A stretch of DNA of 64,000 bases from Streptomyces smyrnaeus (GCF_017676345.1 NZ_JAFFZM010000023.1:50505-114504), one strand, 5' to 3'; positions 42,136 through 50,768 are shown, counted from the first letter of the stretch. Translations and numbers: made by a program. Notes: generated from the letters alone by a model not told the origin.

Positions 42136-44103
42136 ATGGACTTTCTCATTCTTCCCGACCACCCGGCCGCCCAGGACCTCGTCGCCCGCAACCCCGCACT
42201 GGCTGCTGCCGAGGTGATTCCGCATGCCTCCGGCCGCCCCTGGCTGCTTCTTCTGCCCTTGTGGGAAGCGGACGAAAAGGCGGGCGGGCGTGGGGACATG
42301 GAGCGCCCCGGTCCCTGTCCCGGTACCGGGTCCGGGACAGGGGAGGGAGCGGGGGGCCGGGTGCGGGTGTTCGGCTCCGGGGCGCGGCGGCTGGCGGTGC
42401 TCGGGCACACCCGACCCCCGGCCGAACGCCTCCAGCGCCTGCTGGACCAGGCCGGATCGCTGTCCGCACTCGATCACGCCGCCCGGTCGTCGGCGGGCTG
42501 CTGCCATCTGGTGGCCAGCTTCGACGGGCGGGTGCGCGCTCAGGGGACGCTCTCCACCGCACGGCAGCTGTTCACCGTCCGGGTCGCGGGTGTCACGGTC
42601 GCCGCCGGCAGCCCCGCACCGCTCGCCGCGCTCACCGAAGCGCCGTGCGACGAGACGGCCTTGGCCTGCCGACTGCTGACGCCGTATGTGCCGTGGCCGC
42701 TCTCCCGCCGTTCGGTGTGGCGCGGAGTGCGGGCGGTCACTCCCGGGCACTGGCTGGAGCTCGCACCCGACGGCACCGCGCGGGAGCGGCGCTGGTGGCA
42801 GCGGCCCGCGCCCGACCTCCCGTTGCCGCAGGCCGCGACAGCGGTACGGGATGCGCTGCGCGAGGCCGTGCGGGTGCGGGCCGGGACGGTCGGCACGCTC
42901 AGTGCGGATCTGTCCGGTGGACTGGACTCCACCTCGCTGTGTTTCGTCGCCGACGATGTGGCCGCCACCACGCACACCTACCACGCGGTTCCGCTCGATC
43001 CGCGCAACCCGGACCACCGCTGGGCCCGGCGAGCAGCTGCGCGCTTCGGCCCCACCGTGCGCCACACCGACCTGCCCCACGACCACTCCGCGCGGCTGTT
43101 CGGCCTGGCCACCGGCGACCCCCTGGCCGGCACCGCCGGCGCCGACGAGCCCGACGGCGGGGAGGGCCCCCTCAACTGGCGCTGGGGCGGCCCCCATCTG
43201 CGGGCGCTGTCCCGGACGGCGGCCGAGGCGGGCTCCCGGCTGCATCTGATGGGACTGGGCGGCGACGAACTGTTCGGTCCGCTGCCCAACGGGCTGTGGG
43301 CGATGCTGCGCACCGAGCCCCGCGCCGCCCTCCCCCAGATCCGTCGCCGCCAACTCCTCAACCGCTGGTCGCTGCCGGCCACCGTGCGTGGGCTGGCGGA
43401 CCGCTCGGACTTCCCGGAGGCGCTGCGCGGCCTCGCCGGGCGGCTGACCGGCCCGCCGCCGCAGCGCTGGCAGATCGGCTTCGGCTGGACAGGCGAGTCG
43501 CGGATGCCCGCGTGGAGCACCGCGGAGGCCGTCGACCTGGTGCGCGGGGCGCTGCTGGCCGAGGCCCGCGCGGGGACCCCGCCGTTGGACGGTGACCGGT
43601 TCGGGCACCAGGTGCTGGAGTTCCTCGCGGTCGAGGGCACCACCATCCGGCAGACGGCGCGGGCCATGGCGCGGTACGGGATCGCCTGGGAGGCACCGTT
43701 CCTCGACGACCGGGTGATCGAGGCCGCGCTGTCGGTACGGCTGTCCGAGCGGATGCCGTCCGGCCGGTTCAAACCGCTGCTGACAGCGGCGATGCGCGGC
43801 ATCGTCCCGCAGGAGATCCTGGAGCGCACCGACAAGGGCGAGTTCAGCGCCGAGTTGTACGAGGGCCTGGCGCGGGGCAAGGAGGCGGCCGTCGAGATGT
43901 GCGCCAGGCTGCGGCTGGGCGCCCGTGGTCTGGCCGATCCCGATGTGCTGCGTACGGCGCTGCTCAGCCCGTCCGACGAGGGCCGCTACGCGGCGCACCT
44001 GGAGAGCACCGTGGCGGTCGAGGCCTGGCTGCGCTCCCCGCACACCGACCCGGCGCCACTGGCCGGGTCCGGGCCGACGATCCCGCTGAAGGAGGCATCA
44101 TGA
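42136..44103 (+). CDS. lasC: Lasso cyclase (asparagine-synthetase-like C protein)
   Basis: Protein of 655 residues of the AsnB superfamily. The N-terminal glutaminase-like domain lacks a catalytic Cys2, as is normal for lasso cyclases. The ATP-pyrophosphatase domain has the PP-loop LSGGLDSTS at residues 260-265, then MGLGGDELFGPLPN and a C-terminal DDRVIEAALSVRLSERMPSGRFKPLLTAAMRGIVP segment. It adenylates the Asp9 side chain of the core and forms the amide with the Cys1 amine. ATG 42136 follows an AGGA; the frame upstream is not conserved. A Gly/Pro-rich insertion at about residues 52-75 is unusual. Its stop overlaps the next start (ATGA). Confidence 0.95.
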   Translation: MDFLILPDHPAAQDLVARNPALAAAEVIPHASGRPWLLLLPLWEADEKAGGRGDMERPGPCPGTGSGTGEGAGGRVRVFGSGARRLAVLGHTRPPAERLQRLLDQAGSLSALDHAARSSAGCCHLVASFDGRVRAQGTLSTARQLFTVRVAGVTVAAGSPAPLAALTEAPCDETALACRLLTPYVPWPLSRRSVWRGVRAVTPGHWLELAPDGTARERRWWQRPAPDLPLPQAATAVRDALREAVRVRAGTVGTLSADLSGGLDSTSLCFVADDVAATTHTYHAVPLDPRNPDHRWARRAAARFGPTVRHTDLPHDHSARLFGLATGDPLAGTAGADEPDGGEGPLNWRWGGPHLRALSRTAAEAGSRLHLMGLGGDELFGPLPNGLWAMLRTEPRAALPQIRRRQLLNRWSLPATVRGLADRSDFPEALRGLAGRLTGPPPQRWQIGFGWTGESRMPAWSTAEAVDLVRGALLAEARAGTPPLDGDRFGHQVLEFLAVEGTTIRQTARAMARYGIAWEAPFLDDRVIEAALSVRLSERMPSGRFKPLLTAAMRGIVPQEILERTDKGEFSAELYEGLARGKEAAVEMCARLRLGARGLADPDVLRTALLSPSDEGRYAAHLESTVAVEAWLRSPHTDPAPLAGSGPTIPLKEAS

Positions 44104-44366
44104 CGCTCGCCCTGCCCCGCGAGGTCATTCTCACCGAGACCGAATCCGGAGTGGTGCTGCTCAACGAGAAGGACGGCCGCTTCTGGCGGCTGAACGGCTC
44201 GGGCGCCACCGTGCTGTGGTTGCTGCTGGAGGGCCGCACGCCCCGGGAGGCGGCGGAGGAGCTGAGCGCCGCCGGCCCGCAGTTCCTGGAGCGGGCCACC
44301 GCCGATGTGCACGGGCTGGTCGATGCGCTCAGGAGCGCGGGTCTGCTGGTTGCGGAGGCGCCATGA
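44100..44366 (+). CDS. lasB1: PqqD-like RRE protein (lasso B1)
   Basis: Protein of 88 residues with the PqqD-type winged helix: REVILTETESGVVLLNEKDGRFWRLNGSGATVLWLLLEGRTPREAAEEL...DVHGLVDALRSAGLL. It is a RiPP recognition element that binds the YxxPxLxxxGxF leader of the precursor and delivers it to the peptidase. The length matches stand-alone B1 proteins. The start overlaps lasC by 4 nt and the end overlaps lasB2 by 4 nt, implying coupled translation at equal amounts. Confidence 0.94.
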   Translation: MTLALPREVILTETESGVVLLNEKDGRFWRLNGSGATVLWLLLEGRTPREAAEELSAAGPQFLERATADVHGLVDALRSAGLLVAEAP

Positions 44367-44869
44367 GCCTGCCGGGAGTGGGGGAGCGTGCGGTACGGCT
44401 CGCGCCGCACCGGCAGGTGGAGGCGCGGCTGGCGGTCGGGGCGGCCCGGCTGCTGGTGAAGCTGAAGCCGGGGCGGCTGCGCCGCGTACTGGCGGTGCTC
44501 AGCCGTGGCGCCCGGCCCGCCGGGCGGGCGCGGGCGCTCCGCGCACGGCAGGCGGCCGTCTCCGTGAGCGTGCGCTGCGCCGGGCTCGGCTGTCTGCAGC
44601 GGTCCGTCGCCGCGGCGCTGTTGTGCCGGTTGCACGGCGAGTGGCCCGACTGGTGCTCGGGCTTTCGCACCAGGCCGTTCGGGGCGCACGCGTGGATCGA
44701 GGTGGACGGCGAACCGGTCGGTGAGGGCGGAGCGATCGGTGCCTTCCGCACGGTGATGGCCGTACGCGCCGATCCGGTGCCCGGGCGGGTGCCGCGGGCG
44801 GAACGCGTCCGTGGTGGGCGGCCCGTCCGCCCGGGTGAGGGAGTGGGTGAGGGGTATGACCGTGGTTGA
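44363..44869 (+). CDS. lasB2: Transglutaminase-like lasso leader peptidase (B2)
   Basis: Protein of 168 residues, homologous to lasso B2 proteases with a papain/transglutaminase-like core. The catalytic triad is visible: Cys77 in CAGLGCLQRSVAAALL, His109 in PFGAHAWIEVDG and Asp115. It removes the leader after Gln21 of the precursor together with B1. The first 60 residues (RQVEARLAVGAARLLVKLKPGRLRRVLAVLSRGARP) are helical and basic as in the family. The frame overlaps the following ATPase gene by 14 nt. Confidence 0.93.
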   Translation: MSLPGVGERAVRLAPHRQVEARLAVGAARLLVKLKPGRLRRVLAVLSRGARPAGRARALRARQAAVSVSVRCAGLGCLQRSVAAALLCRLHGEWPDWCSGFRTRPFGAHAWIEVDGEPVGEGGAIGAFRTVMAVRADPVPGRVPRAERVRGGRPVRPGEGVGEGYDRG

Positions 44870-45833
44870 GGAGTGCGCGGTCCGCACCGTTGACCTGGGC
44901 AAGACGTACGGTGACGCGCCCGCGGTCGTCGGCCTCGATCTGGCCGTGCCCCGAGGGGTGACGTTCGGCTTCCTGGGGCCGAACGGAGCGGGCAAGACCA
45001 CGACCATCAGCATGCTGTGCACCCTGCTGCGGCCCACCGCCGGGCGGGCCTTCGTCGGCGGGTGCGACGTGGTGGCCGAGCCGCACGCGGTAAGGGAACG
45101 GATCGGGCTCGTCTTCCAGGAGACGACGCTCGACCTGGATCTGACGGCGCGGGAGGCGTTGCGTTTCCACGCCGAGCTGTTCGGGGTCCCGTGGCGGGAG
45201 AGCCGGCGCACGGTGGCGGCGATGCTCGACCTGGTGGGCCTGACCGCGTGCCGGGACCGCCCGGTGCGGGAGTTCTCCGGCGGGATGCGTCGCCGGCTGG
45301 AGATCGCCAGGGGGTTGCTCACCGCGCCGCAGGTGCTCTTCCTGGACGAGCCGACCACCGGGCTGGATCCGCAGACCCGCACCGTCATCTGGGAGCATCT
45401 GCACCGGCTGCGGGAGGAGCGGGGCATCACCCTCTTCCTGACGACCCACCACCTGGAGGAGGCCGAACACTGCGACCGGCTCGCCATCATCGACGACGGT
45501 CAGGTCGAGGTGGAGGGCAGCCCTGCCGAGCTGAAGGCGGAGGTGGCGCGTGACACCGTGCTGCTGCGTACCCGGGACGACGCGGATGCGGTGCGCCTGG
45601 TGCGGGAGCGGTTCGGCCTAGAGGCGTCGGCCGGTCCGGACGGGGTGCGGCTGAGTGTGGCGGACGGCGCCGCGTTCGTCCCGAAGTTCTGTGCGGAGGC
45701 AGGCATTCCGGTGCTGTCGGCGACGGTGACCCCGCCCTCCCTCGACGATGTGTTCCTGCACCACACCGGGCGCACCATCCGAACCGAGCGCAGCGGTCCG
45801 CTGACCGTCGACGACGTGGGGAGGCGGCGATGA
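44856..45833 (+). CDS. ABC exporter ATP-binding protein (lasso operon)
   Basis: DrrA-type ATPase of 325 residues: Walker A GPNGAGKTTT, Q-loop FQETTLDLDL, signature FSGGMRRRLEIARG, Walker B LFLDEPTTGLDPQ and H-loop LTTHHLEEAEHCDR. It is translationally coupled to lasB2 (ATG preceded by GAGGGG) and overlaps the permease. It likely exports the mature lasso peptide and/or gives immunity. It is not closely similar to the ATPase at 39909; the latter lacks the long QETT Q-loop form, so there are two different transporters. Confidence 0.93.
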   Translation: MTVVEECAVRTVDLGKTYGDAPAVVGLDLAVPRGVTFGFLGPNGAGKTTTISMLCTLLRPTAGRAFVGGCDVVAEPHAVRERIGLVFQETTLDLDLTAREALRFHAELFGVPWRESRRTVAAMLDLVGLTACRDRPVREFSGGMRRRLEIARGLLTAPQVLFLDEPTTGLDPQTRTVIWEHLHRLREERGITLFLTTHHLEEAEHCDRLAIIDDGQVEVEGSPAELKAEVARDTVLLRTRDDADAVRLVRERFGLEASAGPDGVRLSVADGAAFVPKFCAEAGIPVLSATVTPPSLDDVFLHHTGRTIRTERSGPLTVDDVGRRR

Positions 45834-46678
45834 GCGCCGTTGCGGCACTACCGCACAGGGCCGGGGCACGGTGTGGCCGTCCCGCTCGCGAACTGCGGGC
45901 GGTGCGGGTGCTGTGGCACCGCGAGATGGTGCGGCTGCTGCGCACCAAGGTGCAGATCGTCATGGGACTGGTGACACCTGTGATGTTCCTGCTGGTGATG
46001 GGCACCGGCCTGGAGTCGATGGGCACCACGGCCGGGGACTCCTTCGAGCAGTTCCGCAGCTTCCTGTTCCCCGGCGTCCTGGTGATGGCGACCCAGGCGC
46101 CCGCACTGGCTGTGGGCCTGTCCGTGGTGATGGACCGGCAGAGCGGGATGCTGCGGCAGGCGATGGTCGCGCCGGTCCACCGGGTCAGTCTGCTGCTGGG
46201 CCTGTCGCTGGGCGGCGCCACCTGCGGTGCCGTCTACGGCGGGTTGGTGCTCGCCATCTCCGGCACCGTCGGCATCGCCTATCACCCGCTGCTGCTGGTC
46301 GCCCTCCTGGAAGTCGCGGTCATCGCGCTGCTGTTCACGGCGGGCGGCATGCTGGCGGCCGTCACCATCCAGCGCATCCAGACCTTCCAGGTGCTGATGG
46401 GGCTGGCTCTGATGCCGTTGATGTTCCTGTCCGGAGCGATGTTCTCCCCGAGCGGGCTGCCCCGCTGGCTGGGTGTGGTGGTTCACCTCAATCCGCTCAC
46501 CTATGCCGTCGACGCGGTGCGCCGCACCCTGCCCGGCGAGCTCGACATGGGCGGCTATGCGGGGCCACCGCAGATCGCGGGGTGGACTCCGCCGGTCGTG
46601 CTGGAGGTCTGCTTCGTCACCGTGCTCGCCGCCCTGATGCTGGTGGTGGCGGCCCGGCGTTTCGCCCGCCGGGGGTGA
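45830..46678 (+). CDS. ABC-2 type permease (lasso operon)
   Basis: Membrane protein of 282 residues, DrrB/ABC-2 type, with six helices (VQIVMGLVTPVMFLLVMGTGL, FLFPGVLVMATQAPALAVGLSVVMD, LLLGLSLGGATCGAVYGGLVLAI, LLLVALLEVAVIALLFTAGG, VLMGLALMPLMFLSGAMFSPSGLP, VVLEVCFVTVLAALMLVVAA). The conserved LMFLSGAMFSPSGLPRWLGVVVHLNPLTYAVDAVR motif is typical of drug-exporter subunits. It overlaps the ATPase by 4 nt. It is the last gene of the lasA-to-transporter operon; the PAP2 gene follows after 160 nt and may have its own promoter. Confidence 0.92.
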   Translation: MSAVAALPHRAGARCGRPARELRAVRVLWHREMVRLLRTKVQIVMGLVTPVMFLLVMGTGLESMGTTAGDSFEQFRSFLFPGVLVMATQAPALAVGLSVVMDRQSGMLRQAMVAPVHRVSLLLGLSLGGATCGAVYGGLVLAISGTVGIAYHPLLLVALLEVAVIALLFTAGGMLAAVTIQRIQTFQVLMGLALMPLMFLSGAMFSPSGLPRWLGVVVHLNPLTYAVDAVRRTLPGELDMGGYAGPPQIAGWTPPVVLEVCFVTVLAALMLVVAARRFARRG

Positions 46679-46838
46679 CCCCCAGGGCCGACGCGCGCCG
46701 CCCCGGCCCGGGAGCGGGAGCCGCGGACCGGCGCGCGGACCCTGACGAAAGACCAATGGCCAGGGTGCCGAACGACCGACAAGGAGGCCGACGTTCGGCC
46801 CGCGACCAGGGAGCGGAGCCGCCCGTAGCTTCGCTGCC

Positions 46839-47570
46839 ATGTCCACGGAACGAGGAATACGACGGCGGTCGCCTGCGCGCGGGCCGCTCGGAGCGGTGGC
46901 GGCGCTGGTGGTCGGCGGTGCGGGAGTCTGGGTGCTTACGCCCGGCGGACTCGGTCAGGAGGACCCCGTACGGGTCACGGGCGGGGCATCGGCCTCCGGA
47001 TACCGCGAGCTGAGCGAGGCCGCGGCCGACGGCCCCGAATGGCTGGGTGTGCTCTTCGAACTGGCCACCGAGGGCACCCTGGTCGCCCTCGGCCTGCTGC
47101 TGCTCTGGGTGGGGTGGCGGGGCTGGTGCGGGTCGCGTGCCAAGGACCCGCGGCTGGTCGGCGCGGTGCTGACAGGCGTCGGCACCGTCGTGGCGTACGC
47201 GGCGAGCGAGGCGCTGAAGCTGGTGGTGGACCAGGAGCGGCCGTGCCGGGCGCTGGCCGGGGCCCACCCGCTGGCGGAGTGCCCGCCGCCGGGTGACTGG
47301 TCGTTCCCCAGCAACCATGCCACGCTGGCTGCCGCGCTGGCCGTGGGCCTGGCCCTGACGCTGCCCCGCCTCGCTGCCGTGACGCTGCCGCTGGCGGTCG
47401 CCGGGGCGCTGCTGCGGGTGCTGGTGGGGGTGCACTATCCGCACGATGTGCTCGCGGGCGCACTGCTGGGGGCCGCGGTCGCGGGTGCGGCGGTGCTGCT
47501 GCGGCCCCGGCGGCGCGCTGCGGCGCCGCCGTCTTCGGCCCTGCCCCGGAGAGAGGGCGCCCCTTCCTGA
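46839..47570 (+). CDS. PAP2-type membrane phosphatase
   Basis: Membrane protein of 243 residues with the PAP2 signatures: C1 KLVVDQERP, C2 PSNHATLAAA and C3 RVLVGVHYPHDVLAGALLGA. Six helices are expected. PAP2 phosphatases can dephosphorylate undecaprenyl diphosphate or other lipid phosphates. Beside a lasso peptide gene of the siamycin class, whose members bind lipid II, it could support self-resistance by recycling lipid carrier; this is inference. It is convergent with the two-component operon at 47638-49771 and ends at the shared repeat/terminator. Confidence 0.9.
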   Translation: MSTERGIRRRSPARGPLGAVAALVVGGAGVWVLTPGGLGQEDPVRVTGGASASGYRELSEAAADGPEWLGVLFELATEGTLVALGLLLLWVGWRGWCGSRAKDPRLVGAVLTGVGTVVAYAASEALKLVVDQERPCRALAGAHPLAECPPPGDWSFPSNHATLAAALAVGLALTLPRLAAVTLPLAVAGALLRVLVGVHYPHDVLAGALLGAAVAGAAVLLRPRRRAAAPPSSALPRREGAPS

Positions 47571-47593
47571 CGATTGTCGTCCGCCGGCGCGTG

Positions 47594-47634
47594 GTGGCTG
47601 GTCGTGCACTTACCCGCGCCCCTCATGGGGCGCG
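47594..47634. terminator. Bidirectional terminator made from the dispersed repeat
   Basis: CGCGCCCC-TCAT-GGGGCGCG (47615-47634) is an 8-bp stem with a tetraloop, attached to a left arm (47594-47625) that matches the dispersed repeat at 3286-3317. It separates the convergent PAP2 and response-regulator genes. Confidence 0.7.
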
Positions 47635-47637
47635 GCC

Positions 47638-48324
47638 TCACGGCGGGGGCGGTGGCACCAGCCCCGCCTCGTGGGCCACCACGGCGGCGGCTGCCCGGTT
47701 GTCCACGCCCAACCCCGCCAGGACGGCGCTGACGTGGGCCTTCACCGTGCCCTCCACCACCCGTAGGCGGCGTGCGATCTGCGCGTTGGACAGTCCCGCC
47801 CCCAGATGGGAGAGGACCTCCCGCTCGCGGGCGGTCAGCGCCTCGGTCCGGGCACGGGCCGAGGCGCGGCGGCCGGCCGCCGATCCGGCGCCGGTCGCCG
47901 CCAGGTGGGCGACGACGCGGGCGGCCACCTTCGGGGAGAGGTAGGCGGCGCCGTCGGCCACCGCCCGTACGCCCGTGAGAAGTTCTTCCGGTTCCCCGGC
48001 CTTGACCAGGAATCCGGCGGCGCCGCCGCTCAGGGCCCGCAGGATGTAGTCGTCCTCGCCGAACGTCGTCAGGATCACCGCGCGGGTGCCGGGCACGGTC
48101 CGGCCGAGTGCGGCAAGTGTCTCGATGCCGTCGGCCTTGGGCATCCGGATGTCGAGCACGGCCACGTCGGGACGGTGGCTGCGTGCCAGCTCGACGGCCT
48201 CGTGCCCGTCGCCCGCCTCGGCGACGACCTCGATGGCGGGGTCCGTGGCCAGAATGGTGCGTACGCCGGTGCGCACCATCGGTTCGTCGTCGGCGATCAG
48301 TACCCGGATCGGTGCCCCGGTCAT
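47638..48324 (-). CDS. NarL-family response regulator (right flank of lasso locus)
   Basis: Response regulator of 228 residues: receiver with DDEP acidic pair, phospho-acceptor Asp in VAVLDIRMPKADGIE, Thr in ILTTFGEDDY and Lys in FLVKAG; LuxR HTH LTAREREVLSHLGAGLSNAQIARRLRVVEGTVKAHVSAVLAGLGV. It is encoded 13 nt after its kinase. Both flanks of the lasso block thus carry a NarL-type two-component system; this one is convergent with the PAP2 gene. Confidence 0.93.
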   Translation of the reverse strand: MTGAPIRVLIADDEPMVRTGVRTILATDPAIEVVAEAGDGHEAVELARSHRPDVAVLDIRMPKADGIETLAALGRTVPGTRAVILTTFGEDDYILRALSGGAAGFLVKAGEPEELLTGVRAVADGAAYLSPKVAARVVAHLAATGAGSAAGRRASARARTEALTAREREVLSHLGAGLSNAQIARRLRVVEGTVKAHVSAVLAGLGVDNRAAAAVVAHEAGLVPPPPP

Positions 48325-48337
48325 CGCCCGCGGCCCC

Positions 48338-49771
48338 TCACGCCCGCAGCACCTCGGCCGAGATCAGCGTGTCCGAGCGGAAGCAGATCCGGTAGGCGTC
48401 CCCGGAGCGGTCGTCGAAGGGGTTGGCGGTGATCGCGTAGTACTCGCACGTCGTTCCGGCTCTCTGTGGCGGGGGCGGGGCGTCGGCGGGCCGGTGCCGG
48501 GTCTGCTCGTCGGGCAGGTAGGGGGCGATCCGTGCCCGCTGCTGCCCGGCCCGCAGCCGGTCGAAGTCCTCGGCCGGCAGCACGGCCCGCTCGGTCACCA
48601 GGATGTCCCACCAGGTCAGTGCCCCGCCCAGCAGGGCGCCCAGGGACAGACAGGCGGTGACGGCGACGAGCGCGGTGCGGCCCAGCCTGCGGCGGGCGTG
48701 CCGCTGCTCCAGCGCCGGTCCCGCGTACACGGCGGCGGGGGCGGCGGGCGGCCGGGGGGTACGGGCGCGGGGGAGGGTGGCTCGTACGGCGAAGCCGCCC
48801 TCCGGCGTCGGCCCACAGCCGAAGGTGCCGCCCGCCAGTCGGACCCGCTCGTCGAGCCCGACCAGCCCGCGCCCGCCGACGCGGGGGCGCTCCTCCTGCC
48901 CGGCGTCCGGCCCGGCACCCGGACCGTTCTCCACCGTCACCTGGATCCCGTCCGCCCCATAGGTGACCGCGACCATGACGTCGGCCTCCGGCGCGTGCTT
49001 GGCGACGTTCGTCAGGGCCTCCTGGACGACGCGGTACGCCGCCCGGAGCGCGTGCGGCGGCGGGCCGTGCTCGCCGTCCGGCTCGCCCTCGATCCGCGCC
49101 GTGACGGACAGACCGGCGGCCGACGCCTCCTCGACCAGCTGCCGGACGCTGGTGTCCGGCGGACGGGTAGGGGCCTCCTGAGCGGTCTCCCGCAGCACGC
49201 CGATCACTTCCCCGAGCCGGTCCACCGCCGACTCGGCGCGGCTTCTGATCTCCTCGGCCGCCGTGCGGTGCTCGGCCGCCAGGCCGTCCGCCAGCTTGAG
49301 GGCACCGGCGGAGAGCGCCAGCAGGCTCAGCTCGTGGCCGAGGGCGTCGTGCATGTCCTGTGCGATGCGGGACCGCTCCTGCAGCCGGGCCTGCCCGGCG
49401 ACCAGTTCGCGTTCCCGCGTCAGCTGTTCGGCCCGCTCCCAGCCCGCACGGGCCAGCTCCTGGTACTGCCGCCAGAACCGGCCTGCGCACCAGGAGAGCA
49501 TCCCCGCGGTGAGCGCCACCGCGACGAACCGGGTGCCCGGTGTCAGCCAGGCGGGACGGGCCAGGGCCGCCGTCATGCCCGCGGCGAGGGCCCCGGCCAG
49601 GAACAGGGCGGGCACGAGCGCGCTGCCGGGGCGCCGACCGGCCAGAAAGGCGCACCCGGCGGCCAGGGCGATCCACCAGGGGCCGGCGAGCACACCCAGC
49701 AGCGCCGCCACCCCCGCGGCGGCGGTGAGGGTGTGGGTGAGGGCCCGACCGCGTACATCCGTCACAGTCAC
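48338..49771 (-). CDS. Histidine kinase with extracytoplasmic tail (right flank)
   Basis: Kinase of about 477 residues. Four N-terminal helices (HTLTAAAGVAALLGVLAG, ALVPALFLAGALAAGM and others) are followed by HisKA_3 (QDMHDALGHELSLLALSAG, phospho-His) and HATPase (VQEALTNVAKHAPEA; GLVGLDERVRLAGGTFG). Unusually, a further membrane helix (TALVAVTACLSLGALLGGALTWW) and a ~90-residue C-terminal domain with two Cys (TTCEYYAITANPFD, RICFRSDTLIS) follow the ATPase domain, so the tail should lie outside the cell. GTG 49771 follows TACCGT by 7 nt, consistent with a leaderless transcript. It is 13 nt upstream of its regulator gene. Confidence 0.88.
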   Translation of the reverse strand: MTVTDVRGRALTHTLTAAAGVAALLGVLAGPWWIALAAGCAFLAGRRPGSALVPALFLAGALAAGMTAALARPAWLTPGTRFVAVALTAGMLSWCAGRFWRQYQELARAGWERAEQLTRERELVAGQARLQERSRIAQDMHDALGHELSLLALSAGALKLADGLAAEHRTAAEEIRSRAESAVDRLGEVIGVLRETAQEAPTRPPDTSVRQLVEEASAAGLSVTARIEGEPDGEHGPPPHALRAAYRVVQEALTNVAKHAPEADVMVAVTYGADGIQVTVENGPGAGPDAGQEERPRVGGRGLVGLDERVRLAGGTFGCGPTPEGGFAVRATLPRARTPRPPAAPAAVYAGPALEQRHARRRLGRTALVAVTACLSLGALLGGALTWWDILVTERAVLPAEDFDRLRAGQQRARIAPYLPDEQTRHRPADAPPPPQRAGTTCEYYAITANPFDDRSGDAYRICFRSDTLISAEVLRA

Positions 49772-49826
49772 AAGGCCGACGGTAGCCGGGCTCCGCCGAC
49801 CGGTGACACTGCCGAAAGTAGTAGAG

Positions 49827-49847
49827 CCACCGGCCACCGGCCACCGG
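49827..49847. repeat. Tandem heptamer (CCACCGG) x3
   Basis: Three perfect copies of CCACCGG (49827, 49834, 49841) lie between the kinase start and the sdhB stop. Non-coding; probably a slippage product. Confidence 0.7.
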
Positions 49848-49907
49848 CCCCCGCGTCCTTACGCCGTCGAGTCGCCCGGCCTCACACCGTCGCCCGGCCT
49901 TGCGCCG

Positions 49908-50768
49908 TCATGTCGTCCGGCGGCGGATCTTGTTGCCCAGCCAGACCAGCGGGTCGTACTTGCGGTCCGCGGCCCGCTCCTTGAGCGGGATGAGGGCGTT
50001 GTCCGTGATCTTGATGTTCTCCGGGCAGACCTCCGTGCAGCACTTGGTGATGTTGCAGTAGCCGAGCCCGTGGTCGTCCTGCGCGGCGGTCTTGCGGTCG
50101 TGGCCCGCTTCCTCGGCGGCGTCCAGCGGGTGCATGTCCAGTTCGGCGACCCGCATCAGAAAGCGCGGTCCCGCGAAGGCCGCCTTGTTCTCCTCGTGGT
50201 CGCGCACGACATGGCAGGTGTCCTGGCACAGGAAGCACTCGATGCACTTGCGGAACTCCTGCGAGCGCCCGACGTCCTCCTGCTGCATCCGGTACTCGCC
50301 CGGCCCCAGGTCCGGCGGCGGTACGAAGGCCGGCACCTGGCGGGCCTTCTCGTAGTTGAAGCCGACGTCGGTCACCAGGTCCCTGACCACCGGGAAGGCG
50401 CGCAACGGGGTCACCGTGACAATCTCGTCCCGGTCGAAGACCGACATGCGGGTCATGCACAGCAGCCGGGGCCGCCCGTTGATCTCCGCGCTGCACGAGC
50501 CGCACTTGCCCGCCTTGCAGTTCCAGCGGACCGCGAGGTCGGGGGCCTGGGTCGCCTGGAGGCGGTGGATGATGTCGAGAACGACCTCGCCCTCGTTCAC
50601 CTCGACGGTGAAGTCCTCCAGGCCGCCGCCGTCCACATCGCCGCGCCAGACCTCGAAGTGCGCGTCGTAGCTCGTCTCCGGCCGCGTCGTGTCGGGGGCT
50701 TCGCCGCTGACCGCGCCACCGATGCCCTCGGTTCCCGGGCCCGCACCGTGATGCGCTTGGGTAGTCAC
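49908..50768 (-). CDS. sdhB: Succinate dehydrogenase/fumarate reductase iron-sulfur subunit
   Basis: Protein of 286 residues, GTG start. The N-terminal ferredoxin fold has the [2Fe-2S] ligands in WNCKAGKCGSCSAEINGRPRLLC. The C-terminal helical part has the CIECFLCQDTC and GYCNITKCCTEVCP cluster motifs. The 30-residue N-terminal tail is disordered. It is the third gene of an operon (membrane subunit, SdhA, SdhB), overlapping SdhA by 4 nt (GTGA), so the electron-transfer chain of the complex is encoded as a unit. Confidence 0.95.
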   Translation of the reverse strand: MTTQAHHGAGPGTEGIGGAVSGEAPDTTRPETSYDAHFEVWRGDVDGGGLEDFTVEVNEGEVVLDIIHRLQATQAPDLAVRWNCKAGKCGSCSAEINGRPRLLCMTRMSVFDRDEIVTVTPLRAFPVVRDLVTDVGFNYEKARQVPAFVPPPDLGPGEYRMQQEDVGRSQEFRKCIECFLCQDTCHVVRDHEENKAAFAGPRFLMRVAELDMHPLDAAEEAGHDRKTAAQDDHGLGYCNITKCCTEVCPENIKITDNALIPLKERAADRKYDPLVWLGNKIRRRTT

